Origin: Rhipicephalus microplus
Taxonomy: Eukaryota > Arthropoda > Arachnida > Ixodida > Ixodidae
Length of the DNA: 64,000 bases
NCBI RefSeq assembly: GCF_043290135.1
Contig: NC_134704.1
Location: 15,516,001-15,580,000 of the forward strand
Direction of reading: 5' to 3'
Shown: piece by piece, positions 26,701 to 36,300 of the stretch
How positions within the stretch are numbered: position 1 is the first letter of the stretch
Layout of the letters: each line of letters opens with the position of its first letter
Notes under the pieces: generated by a model
What the model saw: only the letters and a program-made list of their open reading frames with translations
What the model was told of the DNA's origin: nothing
Databases searched by the model: none
Position numbers and translations under genes: made by a program

Positions 26701-29700
26701 ATATTGTGCAGGTTATTTGGGTCATCACAAATACATATGCCCATTTTTCCTTATACTATGTGATATATACACTACTCGAATTGGATTCGAAATTATTCAC
26801 TATATTCACCTAAAATTCACTATATGCACAGGCCTAGTGAATACGACATTTAAAACAATAATGATAGATGTAAAAGACACGATAAATAGCTAACATAAAA
26901 GTGGAGAGAAAAGTGTAGAGAATATTTAAAAAGTTACTAATGCACCAAGAAAAACTGTCTTCGTCAAGTCACTCTTGGTGCCACATTTGGAAATTTATTG
27001 TTTTTCTTGATTTAAGATGCACCAATGCATGTGTTTTTGAGCTATTGATTGTTACCGCTTTGATAATTTCTTGCATTTTTTTGCTGAGCTTCATCCTATT
27101 ATATATTGCTCTGTGAATACACACGGATACAGCTGTTTATCGGAATCATGCCTATTTGTTGGAACAAATAATTGTTGGAAGTTGGTGCAGTGTCCATGTT
27201 TTACCTCTGCCTCTTGTTCCTTTTGCGCTCTAAAGGTGTTAAGCTCTTATAATTTCATGAGAAATCCATTGTAGCGTGAGAGCAAAACTAAGATTTTTAA
27301 GGAAGCAGTCTGAAGCGGTAGACTTAGTGCCGGACCTGTTGATTCTTGCACTTTCTTCCTTATTGGTTCGTCTTTTTTGCTGTGATACCTGTATTCCAGT
27401 GTCGTTGAGAAACTCTTCCAGCGAGAAATTTTACTTAATTATAAATTGTTCGTGCACACCTTGTTTCCTTTCACACTAGTTCTCTCATACATGGTAAGAA
27501 TGTGGCTACCTATTTGTAATGCTGTATCTTCCTGCTCATCATGAGCGAGGTAGTTGTGCTTGTTGACTGGCATTTTTAAATACGCATGCAGGTAAAAAAA
27601 CAAATCGAATACCAGAAACAATGATGCATTCATATATTGTAATTCTTCTAATTATTATTAATTTCTGTTGCAGTTGCCTGGTAAAAGTTTCATTTTCATG
27701 TTTTGAAAACTTCACAATGAATCGTTTGTAGTTGTTTATGTATGAGTTATGCACGTGTTGAAAACAATTTTTTATTATTGTTGTATCTTTTCAGTCGTTG
27801 GCTGAAGACGCGCGAGTTTTGGCAGCAGTTTGATTCCAGCATCCGTGGCCTCAACCTCTGGATGGAAGAGATTGAGACTATTCTTGTTCAGTGCCATCTT
27901 CCAAACGGAGATCTGGACGTAGAACTCTCACAGAAACACCAAGAGGTAAAAACTGTGTGATTAACTATGTTTTATTGCTTTAGATTTTCAAGGCAAATAT
28001 TTTTTAACCATGTTACGAATGTTGACTGTTATTTCAATACAAACTTGTGTAGTCTAGTTGACTACAGTACTTCTCTTGATTACTCAGCTTTTTGTCAAAA
28101 ACATTACTTTAATTTAAAAGGATGCCAAAGAGAAAGAAAAAAATCTAATTTGTGTTAATAAATTGTCCTCCTATGGTATTACCAACAGAGTAACTCTTAT
28201 CTTGAAAAGAGGCTTGCCAAGCCAGAAAACAGACAAAAAATGGTCAGTTATGGTCGGTTACATCAGCTTGAACTCGCAAAGCCTGCTTTTGATGAGTTAT
28301 ATGTACATCAAAGTTACTCGATTTTAGTATGATACATCACATTTTCTTAGACCTTGCTTGTAGTGACAAGATGGCGTAGCAAAAGCTTGATTGTGAAAGC
28401 AAGCATGTGTATTGAATTCTTGTTCACTTCTTTTGCTCTTGCAGTCAATGGAGAAGCAAGTCACGGAAAAGATGCCGCACTTTGAGGAAGTGAAGACCAT
28501 GACTAAGCAGATTATGGAGCAGTGCTCAGCTGCGGATGGTGTGCTCCTTCAGCAAAAGCTGGACACGCTGACTCGTCGATGGAAGTCAATCATTTCCGAG
28601 CTGCAGTCTAGGAGGGAAAGGTAGGCACTTTTACTGTGATTATCGTTACTGTAATGTAACATTTGTAATTTCGGTTAAAGATTGCAGTTTGAATCATATA
28701 TGACAACCAACACTTATTGTGCCCGTCAGTTCTTTCATTTATTTTCTTATGAAAATTTCTGCAGGAAAGGCTTTCTCAGGGTCTCCAACCTCAATACAAC
28801 AAAGTAAATAAAAAATGCTTTTGCAATATATATAGTGTTGAAGGGGTGATGCCACCATTTTTGTGGATTGCACATTTTTTGCTGCAAGCATTTTTTATAG
28901 ATCCAGGAAGCATGATACATGCACCAAGAGTAATTTATTCTCACTAAATAAATAATACGGCCTTTTTTATGTGGACAGTTTTTGGTTTCGTTTTCTGGGC
29001 GCTGAATTGGGCTGTGACGTAGCAGTGTAGCTTGGCCACGTGGCCGCACAAGGCTGTGAGGCAAGTCGTGCTGATTATCATCTGCTCTTGCTAGCTTTTT
29101 TGCACACTGTGCCACACAAGTGCCTGCAAAGCAAACGTGTAGCAGCCACAATGCTTTGCCGGTATGTACATGGCGAAGGTCTCCGAAGGTCACTTTACAT
29201 GCACCTCACTAAAATAGGCGTGCGAACGAAAGGGGGATAAGGGGGCGGCCACTTTCATAGTCACCTACAAAGGGGTGCGGGGGGGGGTTGCAAATACAGC
29301 CATACACATTCACATATTAGGGGGGGGGGGGGTGCTGCGACTAAGGAAGGGGGGGAGTGCAAAGTCAGACCCATAGAGCAACATAATAAGGGGGGTGAGG
29401 GGGGGTGCACTGTGATGAATCTTCGTTCCACCTGAAGGGGAAACCTGTGGACGTCTACGCACACTACAAACACGGTGTGACGTCGCTGCAACTTTCGGTG
29501 CCCTCCCTACAGAGCTGCTACAGTTCTGGACACACTTACAAAGGCTTCGGTCGGGCGAATAAGAATTTAGGTGCACTTTGGAGGTGAATTAAAATAGATT
29601 CTGAACGTTTGCTGTGTCCGACCATTCGTATGGAGTCTACAGAGGAAACCCGCTAGAGGCTTGTTTTAAATTCGAAATTTGATGGCACCAACTAACCTTT

Positions 29701-30255
29701 ATAATGAATATTCGAATATAACGAACTTAATTTTGTGAAAGATGAAATTTTGTTATGATGAGGTTTGAGTGTAGTTGTAATGTGGTCTCTGTAAACATTT
29801 TTTTTTTAAAGAATGGTAGGCGGTAGAGTTACCTTTGTTTTTATCCACAAATTTCCTAGGCTCGCTGTTGACAACTCCCGTGCTGAGCAAGTTAAGGAAG
29901 ACTTGTTGGAGTTGAAGCCTTGGCTAATGGAAGTCGACCGCTTGCTGTCGTACACACCCAATGAAGATGACGATATTGAAACCACAAAGGAAAGGCTTGA
30001 GCAGCTAAAGGTGAGTGACGCCCATTTTTATGTGTGCTTAAGTTTGTAGTACGGTAGACTCTTATTAAACGGAACCTTAAAGGACCAAAAAAATGTGTTC
30101 CATTTAACAGAAGTTTCATTTACTGAGAGGTGAAGTGGGTTGCAGCATTCAAGTATAAAACCAATCATATCAGAAAAAGTTGTTTCATTTAAGCAGCAGT
30201 TATGTTTAACAGATTTCTGTTTACTGAGTGTTCACTGTGAAGCATTGAAATATTG

Positions 30256-30332
<77 letters not shown>

Positions 30333-33300
30333 TAAGTTCATTTTTATTATTGCTTTAGTTCTGAAGCATCGATTAATTTAGCTCTAGAGGCACAAGTGGG
30401 TCTGTTGCAGGCAATCTGAGCCTTGTTAAGCTGTTTTATATAAGGCATATTCCGTAGTTGTGCTACTTCTTAGCATATTAACTTGTAAATTGCTACTCAG
30501 GAATGGCCACATCTTCGGGAGTTGTTGTTTCGAAATTTTGTACTTGGCAAAAAACATGTTTCTTTCTTTATATAGAATCCTGGCACTGAAAAAATAATTA
30601 CAGTTAATGAACATGCTGTTGGGCTGTTTTTCAAACCGTTAACTTGTTAGACTTGTTTTAGTGATAAACTTTGATGCATGTTCCAAGGCATAGGGCAGCA
30701 TTTCACTCCTTGCCGCAATAAATTTTTTTCTCCCATTTTTTGTGCCCCTGTGCAGTTAATGCTTTGTCAGAGCTCCAAGCTTATTCATTGAATCTATGTA
30801 CCAAGTTTGGCCCAACTCTTTACAAATTCAAGACTCCTGCACCAATGTAGTGTTGCATCTCTGAACACACTTCTTACCATATGCTGCAGTCAACTAACTC
30901 AGTGTTACGTCACGAGGAAAACAAGCATCTCACCACTGTTTGTTATCTCTTCCAAGAGAACGTAGTGCTGAAAAAGGGTTTATTGACGACTGTTGCGACG
31001 GTAGTCCTACGAAGAAACACGATCGTGCAAGAGCAACGGTCAAGCAGATGCCGGCGATGATCAGCACGAGCCGAGCGAGCGAAGCCCAGCACCCAGTACC
31101 CAAGCGGTGGCGATGTTGCTTGCCAACGACGCTCTTTCTTCTTCACAATTTGCCCCCGCCGAAAAAGAGCCATCCTGGCGACCTAAGAGTCTGGAGGCAG
31201 AGGGCTATAATATGGCTTAAGGCGGGCGACGTGGACGATGTCACGTCCACGCCGGCGCATGTCGTCAGATGGGGAAAGTGGCTCGATGAGAAAATTCACC
31301 GGCGAGGTTTGCTCCAAAACGCGGTATGGGCCCTCGTACTTTGGAACGAGTTTTGAGGAAATGCCGGGGGTTTGGTAAGGAACAGCCAGCCATACAAGTG
31401 ATCCCGGGGAATAGCTGGGGCTTTGTGAAGAGTCGACGTTGTTTTCTTTCTGGCGCTGTTGTTCTCGAGACGTAAAGGTGCGTGCAAGTTCACGGCACTC
31501 TTCCGCATTTCGGGCAGCTTCGGACACAGATGGGCATTCGGATGCGTCAGAACGGTATGGAAGGAGAGTATCGATGGTGTGGGATGGTTCGCGTCCATAA
31601 AGAAGAAAGAAAGGTGAAAATCCAGTGGTAGACTGTGCCGCGGTGTTATATCCGAACGTAATGAATGGAAGAATGCGATCCCAGTTAGTATGATCGGATG
31701 TCACATACATGGCGAGCATATCGCCAAGGGTGCGGTTAAATCTTTCCGTGAGCCCGTTAGTCTGCGGGTGGTATGCCGTGGTCTTGCGATGAACAACATG
31801 GCATTCAGAAAGCAGAGACGTGACGACTTCTGATAGGAAGGCTCGACCTCGATCGCTTAGTAGTTCTCGAGGTGCACCATGTCGTAATATGAAGCGATGA
31901 AGGATGAAGGATGCTACGTCCCGCGCAGTGGCACTTGGAAGGGCGGCGGTCTCAGCGTAGCGTGTTAAATGGTCCACAGCGACTATAATCCACCGATTTT
32001 CATCTGATGTTGTCGGTAGAGGGCCATAGAGATCAATTCCGATCCGATCGAAAGGTTTGGCAGGGCACGGAAGCGGTTGAAGCGCTCCGGACGAGTGAAA
32101 AGGTGGTGATTTGCGACGTTGACAGTCAGGACAGCCCATAACGAATTTTCGAACGAAATTATACATTCCGCGCCAATAGAAGCGATGGCGAATGCGTTCG
32201 TAAGTTGTGAAAACTCCGGCATGACCACATTGGGGATCGTCGTGAAAGGAGGCGCAGATTTGTGATCGCAAGCTGCGCGGGACAACCAAGAGCCACTTAC
32301 GACCTTCGGGGGCGTAGTTGCGTCGGTGTAGTAGCCGATCACGAATGGCGAAATGAGCAGCTTGACGTCGGAGAGATCGTGGTACCGCAGTGGTTGACGA
32401 TCCAGAAAGACAGTTAAAAAGAGAAGCGATCCACGGGTCCTTGTGTTGTTCACTGGTAAAGGAGTCGAGGTCGAGAGATGCGATGGAGATACCAGTGGTT
32501 CCGCAGGCCGAGTCGGGAGGTAAAGGCGAACGCGACAGGGCGTCGGCGTCAGAATGCTTGCGTCCGCTGCGATAGATGACACGAATGTCGTACTCCTGGA
32601 TTTGCAGTGCCCACCGAGCTAGGCGGCCAGAAGGGTCTTTCAATGTGGCGAGCCAACAAAGTGCATGGTGGTCCGTTACCAGGTCGAATGGGCGACCGTA
32701 CAAATAAGGGCGGAACTTGCGAAGCGCCCACACTAGCGCCAAGCACTCTTTTTCAGTGACGCTGTAATTGGCCTCAGCTTTAGTAAGTGTGCGACTCGCA
32801 TAAGCGACGACGTATTCGGAGTAGCCCGGCTTGCGTTGGGCGAGGACGGCGCCTAGACCAACCCTACTAGCGTCTGTGTGAACTTCCGTTGCAGCTGTTG
32901 GGTCGAAATGCCAAAGAATTGGAGGAGATGTTAGCAGACTACGGAGCGTGGCAAACGCGACGTCGCAGTCAGAAGACCAGGATGAAAGGTCTGCATCACC
33001 GCTATTTGAATAAATATATGTGTCTTTTGAATTACGCTTTTCAACATGGGGAGGCAGTCGGGCATTCAGAGGCACGTCCGCATTATGGGTACACGAGAAG
33101 AAGCAGGAAGACATGACAAGTGCCTGTCTTTTTTGCTACTTGTTCAGTGTTAATTCCCGCAAACTCGCCCAAATTTCAGCTCTGGTGTGTTACAGCGAAA
33201 GCTGTTATGAGATCACAACAAGGGTGGTGTGCACCGTAGGTGTCCGCCGCTGCTGCCCGGGTCTGTATAACCACTATCGTGCGAACTAAGAAAAGAAAAA

Positions 33301-36300
33301 GTGAATAGAAAACACCAAAGACAGGATGGGATTCAAACCCAGATCCCCTGCATGCCACCCAAGTATTCTACCACTGAGGCACCCCGTTGCTTGAAACTCT
33401 ATCACAAACTGGCTTTAGGCAGGCTTGATGTCAGAAAAGAAATTGCGTTAGTCTGAGTAATAAAGCGTTTTAGAACAGCCAAGGAACAACCAGGCATCAA
33501 ACAATGCGAATTGCGTAACGAGTGGGTCGTCGAATGCTCCAACCCATTACTAAAGCTTTAGGTATAATTCTTCATGTTCAGCCACAGCAGAAAAAAAATG
33601 CCCAAAATTTCTTGCAGGTGTGTTGCAGGTACCACACACCTCCGAAAAATAGCGAAGAATGGCATGCTGAATGCCTCCCCACTACACAAAAATTGTGATG
33701 ATTTATGGTGTAGTGGGTACCCCGCAAGTCTGCTTGTAGCAGTTACCCCAAGAGTGTTCAAGAAGGCTCTGACTTTTGGGGTGACTGTGCTGCAGGTTGC
33801 GCACAGGCCTTGCGGTTTTCAAGTTGGTGTTGATTGGGCTCATTTGCGACCCAGTCAATGAATTAATTGAGAATGTTGATTGATTTGTGGGGTTTACAGC
33901 CCAAAACTACGATATGGTTATGAGAGACGCGGTAGTGGAGGGCTCCGGAAATTGAGAACGTCACTGATCTGCATGTGGGTACTATGAAGTTATAAGATTT
34001 TGCTTCTTTTTTTTTTTCCAGAGATGTGAAGAGGAAATCGGTGCTAAGAGATCAAATCTGTTGTCCGTCATTCTTGGTGGATCACTAGTCCGTCCTTCTG
34101 AAGTTGAGAGCCTTGAAGCAAGGTTTCAAAAGGTAAGTGCTATTTTTTGAAGGACTCTGGTATTCCTCTTGGTTTCCTCGTTCAAGTAAACTATATGGAT
34201 AACTATGTGACACGTTGTCCAGTCACACCACACTGAAAAAAAATGGGCGTAGCATGCTTGTTCCTGTAAACGTATTTGACTTCAGGATCAGCCAAAAAGG
34301 AACTATGCTTAGGTTCATATGTCTTTTAATGAAAACATTTGCTTACTTTTCAGGCCAGCACAGCTCTGCCTCAGGCGCGCAAAACTGTGGAGTCGTACAT
34401 TCCTCAGCTCACTGAATTTGAGGAAGAGATTGCAGCTGAGCAGCAGAGGTTGAGTGAAACTCGACGGGACGTTGAGAAGCTGTTGGCCGCTAAGCTGCTT
34501 GGAGAATCGCCTCCGGAGGTCAAGGTATTGGTCATACTTACGAGTTATCTATTGAGCAAAGACGACAGAAACTGGGGCTGTATTTGTTCATTGAAATCCA
34601 ACTTTGTTCATAAAAATGCAACTTTTTCTGCAGTCTGTGATATCCTTTCTGCATAATTGAGAACGAAAATGACTGCACTGGTGTCTATGCAAAATGATTG
34701 CAAATATTGTACAGTTTATAGCTTTTAGAGCTTTAAAGGCAGAGAAGTGGTTGCGAAAAAGACTTTTCTTTAGTCTTTTTGGTATACAGTGCAAATCAGC
34801 ATAGTAATAGAGCACTTTGCCTAAATCAAGACAGCTAATTCACTCATAGGCTGTTACTAAAGTAAAGTCTTCGTAATTAAAGTGATTTAACATGTGTTGG
34901 CTGTTTTTGTAAACAATATATCTGGAGCTGATGTTGCTTAGCAAGGAAACTTCGTCTGCAGCCGAGTCATTTGGAACTCTCCTCACTGCCTTTATTTTTT
35001 TTTCCTACTTTGAGATTTATATAAATGTTAGCCTCAACCTAGTCCAGAGAAGCAAAAACTCAAACAATTTCAATGGGGTTCTCAAACGCAACACAAGTTG
35101 AACAAAAAAGAGTATTTCATTTGCATACTAATTGTGAATATCTGCACTTTTTTAAAAACAAGGACTTCTGAGAATGCAGTGGCAATGCTTTTATACAACT
35201 TTTTGCAGTGTCCCTGTATCGATTTGTTTGGAGTCAAGAATTCATTATCGTTGATTGTGAAACATCTTTGTAAGTGAGAAACTGAAGATATAAAAATAAA
35301 GTAAGAATGCGGAGAATAAAACATTGAGCGGTAAGCATATGAATGAACAGGGGTATTTGACAATTTTTGTCACAGATTCAGCTGTTTTCGTTATTAAAAG
35401 CCTGTGCTACTAGCATTTGATACTAGTAAAACCATTTTTGTGTATGTGTGTTTTGTTCAGATGAATAAACTTGTATTTTCTTTTGACTTACTCGTGAAAG
35501 GTTTCAAAGAATCTTCGTATTTCATTATTTACTTTGTGTGTACTTAAGAGTACACAATAAGCCGTACTTAGGACTTGCAGTGTGTCCAGAATATTTTGCG
35601 AGTAGTTGAAAAAATTCAGCAGAAACAAGTTTACTGCTTTCTGTTGAAAGATTGAAAATACAAAGGAAAAATTCAGGGTACCATATTTACTTGCGTAATG
35701 CACGCACTTTTTTTTAGAAAAATCACAGCAATGTTTGGAGTGAACTTATTTTGCGGGACAAATTTTCCGAAAACTTTTTCGGGATGAGCGAAAAATGCAG
35801 TAATGCAAAAGAAAGTTTGGTCGCTTAGCCTTTTGTAACTGACATACACATACACTGTTTGGAAACAGCTTCTTTGTTGCACTTCATTGACCTTTAGTGG
35901 TTGAAGGCGTTATATTCCGCAAGCTGTTCCTGCGCCGCCCTTACACTCCACAAAAGCATTTTGCGGCTTTCTTTTCTCGCAATCGTTTAACCGCAACAGT
36001 GGTATCGGCTGTGTTCTCGAGGGGCGCCCAGAAGCGTGCGCTACAACGCACATTGCAAACTTCGTGACACCCTCGCACGACGCCATTGACATTGCTGCAA
36101 GTAATCAACATTGCAGCAAGCTACCACCGAAGCATCAAAACAAATCGTCGGTAACAAGGTTAATGACAAAATACAGCTGCTGCCTCACTACCCACATGAA
36201 AAGTTATTGTAGAAAAGGTAGCCTATATGTTGGGTTCCTTGTACTCTGTGCAGATAACAAGCATGAAAAGCAAACTGCAAATGAAGCGAGAATTGGAGGT

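Noticed and set aside
33006..33114. N-terminal 40 residues of the gypsy-like open frame
   Set aside because: No similarity to retroelement proteins; the frame just happens to be open past the truncation point.
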